A stretch of DNA of 64,000 nucleotides from assembly GCF_040115645.1 (NCBI RefSeq), contig NC_089569.1:1674001-1738000 (forward strand). The letters run 5' to 3'. Numbering within the stretch: the stretch's first letter is position 1; each line of letters begins with the position of its first letter. This document shows positions 52,201 to 63,564 of the stretch, piece by piece. The notes beneath the pieces were generated by a model that did no database searches, was not told the DNA's origin, and was given only the letters and a program-made list of their open reading frames with translations. The position numbers and the translations under genes are program-made. This stretch comes from Euwallacea fornicatus (Eukaryota; Arthropoda; Insecta; Coleoptera; Curculionidae).

Positions 52201-55200
52201 TTACAAATCGTGAATACGCGTAGATATCAAAATCATCAGTCTTTCAAAAACTAAAAGAACTATTAAAACTCCACCTTCTTATGCTCTCTTAAAATTCATT
52301 GAAAATTCAAGTAAGCAGAACCAACTTAATCGAGAATTTTCCAGTAACTTAAACTGACCTGCAGCCGGATACTCGAAATCCCGATTCGATTTCGATTGAG
52401 ATTTTATCAAGTTTTAATTAACTAACTTTGAGCGACACTCGGCATAGATATTCTCAAATTTTTTGAAGTAACCCAACTCGAGTTAAAATCATCCCGTGTT
52501 TCGTTCGAATTCCCGAATTTCAACACTACATCGACCCTCGATGAAATTTGGGTCCATCATACTTGAAAATTCAGTTTGACGATGTCTGCCATCATGCCGT
52601 AACAATTTCAAACCTTGCATTGACGAAATTGACCCATTGTCCTCTGCTCGTACCATTGAACGTATTCCCTTTATCTCTCCTCACGAAACACCAAGAGAGG
52701 TCCCGTCATCAGATAGGCCATTAAACTCATCTTTCATCACCTAACGAATTTCTCCTTGGCTTTCAATAAAGCCCGGGGTATTGAAGCGTGTACCCCTTTT
52801 TGTGGACACCTCCGTCAGTGTTGACACTTGACATCGACACGGATTTGTTCATGAATTGTTTATTAGTTTACCCCCCAGAGGGGAATTGAGTCGAGACGAG
52901 AGCAAAAACCACAAATACTGAATATGATTTTTTTTTTAGCCTCGGAGAAAAATGATATCCAAAATTGTACGCAATTTTCTATTAAGAGCATTTAGGACTT
53001 GTTTTTCAGTGTTTGGTCTGATGCAACGTTACGAGGCGGTCATTTGTAACGAGATGAGGCACAATATCGAAAAGGAAAATTATTAGTCATAGTTAGGAGT
53101 GTTAATTATGACTTTGATCGTGATTGATGAAATCTAATGGTAACGTAGTAAATCAAACCAATGCAGAAATTCTGACGGTGACGTGTTTTCACGAGTAATG
53201 TAAAAGAGAGAGATAGCAAGTGCGGACGTGTGTCGAACAATTGACTTGTCACCTGTCAGTAGGAGAGAAAATGAGTACGTTTACACGGGAGCTCGCTCCA
53301 AATCCTTAAAATTTAGAAACACACTTTTGCTACTTTTAGTTGATGTCAGTGATTTATTACTTACCAGAATAAGTGACGTTAAATGTACGTTACTTTCAGC
53401 TCTTCTTCGTACAAAAGTTATCGTATTAACTTCAAACTTATGAAGAGTTATGTAAGTTTTGGACGGGAAATTGTTCGGCTTATAGGAACTTTCAAGTAGT
53501 CGGGACAGCTATTGATTTTAAGGGTTGAAGTTAGGGGGTACAAGTACAACAGACTTAGCGGTTGATGAAGAAAAATATTGCAGGTTTCTATAGAAAAAAT
53601 GCCGAACTCCCAATAAAAATAAAAATTTACCTCTGGCTGTTGCCATATGCAGCGAAATATATCGGGACTTTATTTATTTCTGGGAGTTGGCGAGAACTTC
53701 AATAATATATTGATGATAAAAAGTTTCCTTCCGAGATTTCGGACGATGATTGTCTCGGGAGCGTATATCTTGGGAGTATCATGCAGCGATCGTTCAACAT
53801 TTTTATTTTCATTTCCAAACGTGAAAAATGGCTTTCAGATTGTCAGTGCTACGCAGCAGAACAACCATTAAGAGATGTCGTTTATTGCTCTTCGCGGACA
53901 ACTTATTAATCCCCAATTTAAAGAACACACTAATCAGAAGAAACGAGGAGGTTCGTTACTAATAAGCACCTAAACAATGCATAATAATCTTGTTAGATGC
54001 AGGTCTTGAGGGCCTAGTCGAATTAACGTTAAATAAACCTTAACGCAAACAATACTCTGAGGTGATATCGCGCTCAGCTATGCAAATTACTAGAGAGCGC
54101 TATCTTGCTGGCTTAACACCTCAGCCTTGGAGTTGTATTAAAATTTTACGGTTACTCCTATGATAGTTCATATCCCATGGAGTTTTAATTTAATAGATAT
54201 CAGGTGGCAATGAAGTTAATCCGATATTACCGAATTATCATGCAAATTGTCGCTTTGATAACGTTTAGGAGAACTTCTAGTTATCATATTTCCCGACTAC
54301 CTAAAAACGTTTCCCTGTTAAAGAACATGGGCTCCAATTCATTACGGCAATTTGTCAAAATATTTTTCAGTTTCCCAGAGGGCAATAAACTCTCCAATTT
54401 AGATGTAAATTATAAAGAACGAGCAAACTAAATGGGCATATAAAGCGTAAACGTTAAAATTGTCGAAATATTGAATAAGCTACCTACAACGAGGCAATTA
54501 GGTCGCAATAAATTTAATGATAATTTGTTAGTTTAAAAGAAAAGAAAATATAGAAAAATACTCCGCTAAATTATTCATTCGTTTAACTGGCATGAAGGTG
54601 CTGCACCTCCCCAGCTCTTGTCGTTGCCTTATTTAAATATATTGCCTGTTAATTTTTAGGGACCCTTCGTCCATTTTTCATTATTTACTGGCTTTTTAAG
54701 GATTTCCGGTGCCATTTTAAAAAGATTTACGATGGGATGAAGGAAATATAATTAAATACAGTCGACACCGGTAAATTTTGCGACGGGAATGTTTAAATGG
54801 ATTGACGGCATGAAAAATTGGAACCAACGTGGCGTTTCCTCCGCCCAGTTGTCAAGAAACCAGCCGTGATTGTGCTCAACCAATGCTATCGACCCTTCGT
54901 CAAATTATCAAGAAATTAACAAACATTTTGGTTAAAATGCAACAAAAGATGTGTTTAAATACGAACCGCACACAGACGGACATAAAGTCAAATGCGGAAT
55001 TAAGTTCCGGTCATTTATGTTACATTCGTAGTACGATATAATTACATTCGATTTGTTCCTGCTGCATTTTACAAAGCCCGCATGACTAATCTAGCAGAGT
55101 TTGCTCCTTCTTTTGAATATATTTTATAGAATTGCGCCCCTAAAGTGCCCCGATTCCCCCTTTATTGCCTTTACTCGTTTCGCAGCGATACGGATATTGC

Positions 55201-55699
55201 TTTTTGCTTTTGATGGTTAATTAAAACGGATTTTCAGTATTTTATGATCGTTTCGCAATGTTATTTTAATGAGCGTTTTCTTATTGTTTGTTCTATTGCG
55301 GTATTGAGACTTTGCGGGACTAGAACAGTGCCGCTAATTGGGTTTCAAATATACCCTCGTTTCATGTTAGAAGCAAATAAAGAAAACAAACCGAGGCAAT
55401 GATAAATGCCCCTTTTGTGCATTTTTTTACTTTGCCGAATAACGAGATGTTTTCTATATTTTATATTGCGAGGGCTGCGTTTACGTGAAATTTATCAACG
55501 GCAACGTCTGGGCCCGACCAAAATACTTTAGAAATGTAGAGAGATTTTTGGTCGATTTGTTACAATTCCATTTCATTCTGGAACTCTGCGCCCCATATTG
55601 CCAGACATTTATATAGATACAGCAAGTAAATGGGGATTTAGGGACGGTATTTGTTATGTCGCTTATGGTTAACTTGTTGCGATATTTACTTGCTTAAGG
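52201..55699. other. Gene-free stretch
   Basis: AT-rich, with only short open frames (the longest about 75 codons) and no recognisable family. Nothing else seen. Confidence 0.5.
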
Positions 55700-55975
55700 C
55701 GTGATGAAGAGAGAGGAGGAAGGGAGTTCGAAAGGAAGCGAGTGACGAGTGCTCGACGAGGATGCGTGAGTATTTAGGGCCGGCCAGACACCGTCCCAGC
55801 TAGACGACCTTCAAGTAAGTCGAGCTGACCCAGCTTACGGAACGTCGACGCTCTGCAGATGATGGAACCCGAACCCTGGACCTCGAAGTTACCCCAGGTG
55901 CAGGCGGGGTCGCTCTGCGAAGGACAGAAACCGAACGTGACCTTAGTTCGGGGGAGCGTGCATCTCCGCAAAAAA
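55700..55975. other. GC-rich island with exon-like signals
   Basis: Markedly more GC than its surroundings. On the minus strand an excellent acceptor, TTTCTGTCCTTCGCAG, precedes an open frame starting SDPACTWGNFEVQGSGS and running to a stop at 55774. It has two Cys, and I recognise no family. On the plus strand the same island has donors GATGC|GTGAGT and TTCAA|GTAAGT, as a 5' untranslated exon might. The two readings exclude each other as exons. Either a lone exon or a transcription-start CpG patch is possible. Confidence 0.35.
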
Positions 55976-56619
55976 GAAATGTTTATTCATCTCTTCGTGG
56001 CGAATGCAAGAAATTACTTAATCGCCCCATACAGTCGTTTCTGGACTGCATTAGCGTCGCAATAGAAACTGAAAAAGTGGTTTTATTTTTGCCGAAATAA
56101 TGGCAACAATAAAAATGTATCATTTAATATTATCCGGTTATTACATTCATGTTGGCCAGGCTGTCGCAAGAACACAATACTAAAATGAAAAATGACGCAT
56201 AAAAATTGTACCATTCGGTTTGGTTTTTGGCTCGGTGTTCGCAAATAAACACACCGCAGGTTACACAACGAAAAACTCTGTTGTTCCATTGTCCCAAATA
56301 AATTTAGATGGATAAATTATTAAGTCAATTTGTTGAAAATTCTCAAATGCTCAGTCCTCAAAGCGCAGTGCTATGCTAATGAATGCGACTAAAAATTTAT
56401 GGAAATGAAAGCGAGGCAAGCAATAAAAATCTCATATATTCGAGCCTTATATCTTACTTTTAAGGATTACAACCGGAACAAAAATCCCTTTTACATCTTA
56501 CCAGCGGAAAATTTAAATTAAACTACAAATTCCAACGGCAGAATCTTCGCAGATATTTTATTTTTGAGTGGATTTAATTTCGTTCGTAAAATATATGATC
56601 TTTTGTCTACCTCCCGAAA
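55976..56619. other. AT-rich spacer
   Basis: Nothing recognised between the GC-rich island and the GA microsatellite. Confidence 0.5.
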
Positions 56620-56651
<32 letters not shown>

Positions 56652-56668
56652 AGATAGAGAGAGAGAGA
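56620..56668. repeat. (GA)n microsatellite
   Basis: About 49 bp of nearly pure GA with two single interruptions (TGGA and TA). Confidence 0.95.
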
Positions 56669-56948
56669 ATGAGAATCTCAATGGATTTCGCGGTTTTTGC
56701 CTGAATTATTATTGAAGCCGGAGGTCACAATAGGTGAACTTTATTGCATAAAAACCATTGAAAAAGGCCGCAAGCAGGCGTCGAGATATCAGAAGGGTGT
56801 CTGGGGGTCAATTCAGCTGTTAGATGTTGGAGGGCAAATAGTAAATCGGGGGTCAAAGACCTGTCCCGACGCCTCCTCCGCCGAGTACGTGTAACCGTCC
56901 CACGAGGAGGAGGTAAAATGTAACAGACACGGAAGACAGGAGGACGTA

Positions 56949-58642
56949 CACTGACTTTCAAAAAAAACCTCAACACCAAGAAGAACGCATCGTACACGTT
57001 TGAAATTCTGGCATTACGTTGGGTAATAGACAAAAACGATTAAAATATCAAAAGAAAATTATTGTGAATGAGTGAAAAAATTTAATAATAATTTAATAAT
57101 GGGTGGTATCTCCTCTTAAATTAATACATTCCTGTGAGCGACGTGGCGTGCTTAAAATTAAATCGTCAATATCTTCCTGTGGTATTGTATCCCAGGCAAT
57201 CCGCACCTGCTCGCGGAGTTCATCTATGGTCTCTGGAGGGCGAGCTAAACGTTGAAGTCTCCGACTCATTATATCCCATACATGCTCTATTGGGGTCAAA
57301 TCTGGAGACCGAGCTGGCCAAGGCAAAGTATCCAAACTTTCAGCTTTCAAATACCTCAAAGTATCGTTGGCTACATGTGGTCGCGCATTATCCTGTTGAA
57401 ATGTGCTTCCAGGATGGTCGCGCATGTACGGTACAAGAACCGGTTCTGAGACACTATTAATGTACCTCTGAGCATTTAATCTATCATAAATGAAAACAAG
57501 AGGTGACCGACTACCATGCTGGATGGCACCAAAACCATGACACCCGGTGTTGAACCAGAATGACGCCTTTCCAAAAAGTCCAAATTTAATCGCTCTCCTC
57601 TGCGTCTTCTAACACGTAACCGTCCATCAGATCGCCATAAACAAAATCGGCTCTCATCACTGAACGCGATTCTTCTCCACTCATCCACCCATTGCAGTCT
57701 CAGACGACACCACTGCAGTCGGGCCACCCCGTGGTTTCGTGATAATGGAAGCCGACGCATAGGACGATATGAATTTAGTCCAAAACTTCGAATTCTGCGA
57801 TACATCGTACTAAGGGTGACCCTTCGATTTAGGGTGGCCACCCAGTTAGCACCAAGAGACGGAATTGTTTCAAACGGGGCGCCGGTCGCTGAACGACGAA
57901 GTCGCCGGTCTTCGCGTCATTCTTGGACGGCCACTACCACGATGACGATTTACTGACCCTTCGTTAGAACTGTAATGGAACTCGCGAAACAAAACTCGGG
58001 AACACTTTAGTAGATTTTATTCCACTCGTTATGACACACACAACCCTAAATCGTTTCAAAACTAAAGATCTTGGGCTTTAACTGGCATTTCAATGGAGAG
58101 AGTCAAGAGTTAAGGATGCGGGATTTTACAAGATTCCGGGAGCATCGAGCTATATCATTCGTATCGTCATAATTAAAAATGGGGGTTGTTGCAAGCTTCG
58201 GGGTATCTTAAGTACTAAAAAAAATGGGGGTCAGTACCCATAGGCGTGCTCCGGTTTTAGGCAATAAGCAAGATAACCCACAGATGGTAACTTTCCAAAT
58301 GCTTAACCCGTAAAGTCAAGACAATGGTAAGAAAGGATAATTTACGAGGGTGTTGCAGCTGTAGTCTGATTTTAGCAAAATGTGGATACTTTAGACTTTT
58401 GTCTTGACGAGGAAGAGGAGTGAAAGTTTTTATAAAGGGTAACCCTTATCTGAAGATAATGGGTTCCCGACATATGACCATCCTGGACATACCACTAAGG
58501 TAGTGAAAATTCATAGGCGTAGCCTAAGGGTACATTACAGACCAATCTCTCCAAGCTCTCTTTACAAGTCTAAAATCATACCAAAATTTCAACTATATAC
58601 AATGCGTTCTTCTTGGTGTTGCAGTTTTTTTGAAAGTCAGTG
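56949..58642 (-). mobile_element. Tc1-type transposon, 1,694 bp, with intact ends
   Basis: Flanked by TA at 56947-56948 and 58643-58644. Terminal inverted repeats of about 45 bp begin CACTGACTTTCAAAAAAA at both ends and differ at only a few positions. Inner parts share CAACACCAAGAAGAACGCAT. The transposase lies on the minus strand near the left end. The closely matching ends suggest a fairly recent insertion, into an older LINE-like sequence. Confidence 0.93.
57093..57960 (-). pseudogene. Frameshifted DD34E Tc1 transposase
   Basis: Cut-and-paste transposase of the Tc1 family, inside the element at 56949-58642. Readable parts in order: an SGRP-like hinge near 57930 (frame broken), LSTMYRRIRSFGL, the first catalytic Asp in FSDESRF, then QQDNARPH and SPDLTPIEHVWD. 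Exactly 34 residues separate the second Asp from the Glu of PIEH, the DD34E spacing. A one-base loss near 57530 shifts the frame before the second Asp, and the N-terminal DNA-binding part has further breaks. This copy cannot make a full-length enzyme; the C-terminal 110 codons (57425-57093) are intact. Confidence 0.9.
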
Positions 58643-59335
58643 TATGTGAAATGGGTAAAATTGAGAAGTTCCAGGAGGCAGGCACGACGAAAAAAACGAC
58701 CTATCGCATCACCAGAAGCCAGCCCTCGGGACAAACGCGGCAGGAAGGATTACAGAAAGGCAAGACCAAAGGACGAAGGAACCAATCACTGAACCACGGC
58801 CATGCATGGCACCGATGCCGCAACGCAAGGGGGAGCATCTCGGAAGAAAACGCAAATATGCAGGAACAAGTCGCATCGCAGACGAAAATGGCAAAATTCG
58901 CTGTGGAATATGTCTGCTCATGAGGATGGTTTACGATACAATGCGAGACCGAAAGGGCATAGACAAACTGATTAGACTAGAGAGGAAGACTGGCGGCACC
59001 CCGCCACTCGAAACGACACAAATCGAACACGGACAGGCAGAAAGGCATCACGAAGGTCTTCTCGATTGCATGCGGGGCGAAAAGAAGTACGACAGGTCGA
59101 AATGAGCCCGAGAGGTTAAAATACGACAGATGTAGAGGGCCCGAAATCATCTAGCAGAAGCCAAGTGGTGTGCATGGTAACAACCTCCTCGATCCTACGG
59201 CTCCGAAATCGGAAAAGGTTTTTTCACCGCGAGGTTTTTAGTGCGTAGGCGCTTCGGGGAATCCCACACTACCCGGTCGCCGGTACGCCGGACCGGGTGT
59301 CTTTTCAAGTTTGTGCTCGTGACAAAAAATTGTAA

Positions 59336-60080
59336 ATTGCTTAATCAGTGCTTTGCACATTCGGCTTGCCGCCTACTGCGAGGAATTTTTACTTTGACAC
59401 CTAAACAAACGAACGTCGCGAGGTTGCCACGTCTACTAAGATTTGTTAATTATAAGGGCTAAAAAGGGGTTGGCTTATGGTTCAGAAATTATTTACGTTT
59501 TAATCTCCAAAGAGATCGCAACAACACAATAATGCTCGTTAAAATTCAGATTCAAGCAAATTGCTCTGAAATTTTAATAATTACCTTTTCGTTTAATTTC
59601 GTTTACATTTTGAAACAATACCCTTGATTTGCTCGCCCTTCGAAGGGGGTGGAGCCTTTTGTGTCTTAAAGAAATTCGCGACATTACAATGGCTGAGAAT
59701 TAGGTCAAGCGATGCGGACTCTGAATTCCACAGTCGCGTTGTTTCAAGGCGTTGTTTTCAATTTTGCATTATGAGAGGGAATTTATTGTGTAACTGAAAA
59801 CCGAAATAATCCTTCCTGGTTATTTTATTTATATATTTCCATGCATGGACTGCTCTAAAAAGAAAAGAGGAATGAGGGATAATTTAGAGCAAAGCTCGGG
59901 TTAAGGAAATGGAAACGTACGATGATAACGCCAAGATCAACGGCTAAATCCTTAATAAATTACCCGCCGTATGAGATATTCTTTGCCGCTATACAAAGGG
60001 CTTTCGAGGGCACTTCATTAAATTTTAAAAAATCTGATGGTTCCTTCGTGAATCACTGATAACGAAACGTTTGAACAACA
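59336..60080. other. AT-rich spacer upstream of the His-rich gene
   Basis: No coding region or RNA gene recognised. The right end holds the probable promoter of the gene at 60210. Confidence 0.5.
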
Positions 60081-60120
60081 TATATAATGTAAACAGTATT
60101 TAGAGATAAACTCTATCAGC
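60081..60120 (+). promoter_or_regulatory. Candidate core promoter of the His-rich gene
   Basis: TATATAATG begins at 60081. An initiator-like TATCAGC follows at 60114-60120, about 35 bp on. The start codon is 90 bp further. The arrangement is reasonable, but the initiator differs from the TCAGT consensus at its last base. Confidence 0.4.
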
Positions 60121-60209
60121 ATAGGTAGATACCAATAATCTCACGGATACGTTGCAATAAGAGATATTCAGACGTAGTGTAGTTGACTATACGAAGTTCC
60201 ATCGCAACG

Positions 60210-60664
60210 ATGCATCATCACCATTATTGCTGCTGCGATCCTTACGTTCACTGTTCTCACAAACCGTTGGGTTGGAAAGCTCCTGCCAAAAAGGTTGTGA
60301 AAGTAGAACACGTGGGTAAGTATATAAACCTACGTATTTTTGTATTTAACTGCAGCAGAGACATTTCAGTGACGGAACAAAAGAGAGAGATTCACCATCA
60401 CCACCACCACTACAACTCATCTCCCGCGCCTCCTCCGTACACTCCATTTCCTGGTACATAAAGATCTCATTTTCACTGTCTGAGTAATGTAATCGCTTTG
60501 CTTCAGCTCCTCCACAATACGTTCCACCCCCCCCGGGACCTGGCAAAGTCATTCCCGATTACGCCGTGCATTCCGTCCACACCTGCGGACATACCACCTA
60601 TGTGGTGGGTTGCAGCTGCTGTGGCCCTTCCACTTATTCGTCTACCACCAGCTTCAGATGGTGA
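60210..60664 (+). CDS. Small His/Cys/Pro-rich protein, three exons, unknown family
   Basis: Exons 60210-60315, 60370-60453 and 60507-60664 are joined by two GT-AG introns of 54 and 53 nt, both phase 1, giving 348 nt (115 aa) ending TGG TGA. The start is the first ATG (context CAACGATGC) after an in-frame TAG at 60180. Layout: MHHHHYCCCDPYVHCSHK at the N-terminus; a Lys/Val stretch; a run of six His (residues 44-49); a Pro/Tyr-rich middle (SSPAPPPYTPFP, QYVPPPPGPG); and a Cys-containing tail, HTCGHTTYVVGCSCCGP, then SSTTSFRW. About 14% His and 8 Cys, no signal peptide or membrane segment. The composition suggests metal binding, but that is inference. I do not recognise the family. Exon support: matched phases, strong donors, a poly(A) signal downstream. 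The first intron could use a different AG (60361 start), adding three residues. Confidence 0.72.
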
Positions 60665-60782
60665 TTATTATAGAATCATTGAAGTATTTTATTTTTTCCG
60701 GGACTAAGCTGTTGATGATTATGAGAATAGATAGGAAATGGCGATAAGGAGATAATGTATCATAATGTACACAAGAAAATGT

Positions 60783-60788
60783 AATAAA
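60783..60788 (+). terminator. Poly(A) signal of the His-rich gene
   Basis: AATAAA 118 bp after the stop codon on the coding strand, in the expected place. Confidence 0.5.
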
Positions 60789-63460
60789 CCGTAACATTTG
60801 GAGTTTATTTCGAATTGAATGTAGGGAGCAATTCCCAGGGCGAATTTATCACGCAAAAAGCACTTTTCCATCCAACGTATCGCCAAAAAATCGGACAGAG
60901 CGGAAAAGTAATGATGGCCTAGCTTAGAGCGTATTTTTCAAACCAAATTCGTCAGCATAATATCACTTCGTTCCTTACGGGCATTGTTATCACACATAGG
61001 CCTTCGCACTGAACAATGGGCGGTCATATTTACAGGGTGTCCACAAGCAGCAGCATCTCTCACGTTGCGAATACATTTACAAAGCCGCACAAAAAAATTA
61101 ATGAAGCAGCCGCACTAAATGAAAATGATTTCGGTCGAAGTTTGCTGGAAATTTGCCTCTATTCAAGAAACATCCAGAAATCGCCGTTCAATCTAAATGC
61201 AAAATTCCATTCCATGCCTCTGCCGACTCTAATTGAGCATTTTGAATCTTACCTGCTCAATTAAGTTCAGCTTACAACGTCTTGATAGTAATTGCTGCTC
61301 CAATTTACTATCAGGGAATTGAATGTACAGACAGAATATTATATCAGTAGACACTTCATGAAGACTGCTTATGGCCTGAACATAATCTGATCCTAATTGT
61401 TTCATTATAGAGAAGGTAAAGTCGGAGTTTAACGAGCACTAAAATGCAACCCTGCTTGCTCGATATCGAATAATGGCTACTTTTAGGAGTTTGTTCCAGA
61501 GTAGTAAAGTTCTCCGACACTTTACGAGTGAATATAGAAAATTTATTATTCAAGCCATTTCTGCATTTAGCCAAACAATTTCGGGTCGAAAACTTCTTGG
61601 TATTCAGTACCGCGATTTTAGCATTTAAATGAATCGGTGTTAAATTAGGCCCTCAATTATGCTCAGGCAATTAGGAGATAGAGCAAACCCCGAATTCATT
61701 TCAAATTATTTTATATTATAGGGAACAAGTGTTGTCAAAACTTGATAAGACCGAACTGCATTTTAGAGTAGATTATAATGAAACGTACATTGTTTTAGAT
61801 TGAAAAGTCCGAATCGATTTCGACTGGGGAATTAAAAATGGCGCTGTGAGATGGGCTTTCAACGCCAGTCTTTCAAATTGTTTTAATCGGGATTTAGTCG
61901 GAGAATTATGGCTAGAGAGAACCAGAGGAAACTGCAAACGCGATTATTTTTTAATTTCTAAATCTGCCTTTTGGGGTTTTTGGTTAGTAGAAAATCGCAG
62001 AGAGTCATACATGCAGCTTTGGGAAAGGCCCCTTAATGAAAGCTGTTTCCAGTGTTATTGCCCATCAAATTTACCCTTAAATTTAGGAGAGTGCTTCTAG
62101 TAAACTATCCATTTATTTTTTTCAAATGGTTTTCAAAAATAACAGCTTTTAGATAACCAATTCAACTCGTTTTAATAGTATTACTAGCCGCAACGATCAA
62201 ACGACTGGTGGCCGCCATTATGTCAAGAAACGGCTTTTAAGTCTCGGGGCGATTACGCTAGGAAACTGAGATACACATCACATCCCAGAGCTACGAGCCT
62301 AATTATACTATTGAAGGGTATTTGAGGTGTAAATCCACGTATTACTAAATTTCTGGTGGGTTTCCCCAACGGAAACATGGACTCTCACCTTAAAGTTCAA
62401 ATATTTCCCTTTATCCCTAAACTCCCCTTTCGTTCCGACAATAAGCGACTATTGTTCGCAAACACGTACCCTTAGACGCACACACCGAGTAATTTGTTAG
62501 AAACAAAGGTCGGGCCAAATACTCCGATTCAAAATAGGAAGTAATATCTGGCGTTCCTGACTGCAATTTCTCGCCTGATTTCGTTGCAGGAACTGGGTAA
62601 TTTGCCAACGACGGGGGGGTTGTCAACCCCAGCTCAGTTTCCTCAGGATATTACCCGTTTTATCTCTGGAAGAATGATCTCGGATTCCATAATTTTCGCT
62701 CGCATCTACAGCCTAAAGAAAACTCAACCCCATGCAGCGCACACATCATTGTGTCAAGAAAAATGGTTTCGCGCATCAAGGCAATATTAGTAAACATTTA
62801 TGCGGAAATAAATGGAAATTAACATTTATAGTGGGCACTCACTGAGCTTATCACTGCACGTGTTTGAATACCTGCGAACAAAATTATGGAAATGCGTACT
62901 TATGTTTATTTAACGTTCATAGTAGTAAATTATTTGTGTATAAAACTTGGCAAATAACTTTGGGGGTGGGTAGACTTGGCCAGTGGCCGTGACTGTGGGC
63001 GTGCCTTGATCTTTGTCCTGAACCAATGGCGGTGTAGATTTCACTGCCAAGACTGGTCCTCTTAAGGGTATTTAAGATTGAGTGGAACTTTTTCAGACGA
63101 CTGGAAAAAATTTCCATTATTGGCAAACTATGAAATTTCAGAGAACCCAAAATCCCGGAGTAGACCATTTATTTTCCACACTCATTCCTGTCATTTCCAT
63201 AACTTTTTCGTTTTTCGTTATGAACTGAGGCTAATTAAAACGTCCCCGGCTGTTGGCTAAACCCCTAATCAGCACAAACTCAATGTCATCCGGCTTCTCG
63301 TTTATTAACAGTTTTGCCGGCAATTACTTTTTCGTTAAGATTTCCTTCTGTGCATCTGGCAATAATATTTAACCACCCGAATATGGTTTAAGTAACGAAG
63401 TTTCTTTTAAATGTGAGGAATTAGTCATTTCCATAATCTTAACTTCACTGCGTGAAGGTC
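60789..63460. other. Spacer between the His-rich gene and the GMC oxidoreductase
   Basis: No defensible gene. Several open frames of 65-85 codons (61016-61264, 61846-62100, 63168-62917 on minus) lack known domains and splice context. Confidence 0.45.
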
Positions 63461-63470
63461 ATCATTTTAT

Positions 63471-63477
63471 TATAAAG
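63471..63477 (+). promoter_or_regulatory. Candidate TATA box of the GMC gene
   Basis: TATAAAG lies 88 bp before the start codon. No clear initiator 30 bp downstream, so confidence is limited. Confidence 0.3.
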
Positions 63478-63564
63478 GCAAATTTATGTTAACAAATTTG
63501 CTTAAAAATGGTAAAGTAGTTCCATAGTTTGCATTCCCTGCACACATACACACACACATAGACA

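Larger units (their letters stand above)
56780..59335 (+). pseudogene. GC-rich LINE-like segment split by a Tc1 element
   Basis: The sequence on both sides of the Tc1 insertion (56780-56948 and 58643-59335) is GC-richer than the region and free of AT runs. Its right end carries a GGTTTTTAGTGCGTAGGCGC block and GGGGAATCCCACACTACCC followed by a GC palindrome. I associate these with 3' ends of R1-clade LINEs, from memory only. Two overlapping open frames (58630-58923 and 58806-59105) are Arg/Lys-rich and unassigned. Probably the 3' part of a dead LINE. Confidence 0.35.
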
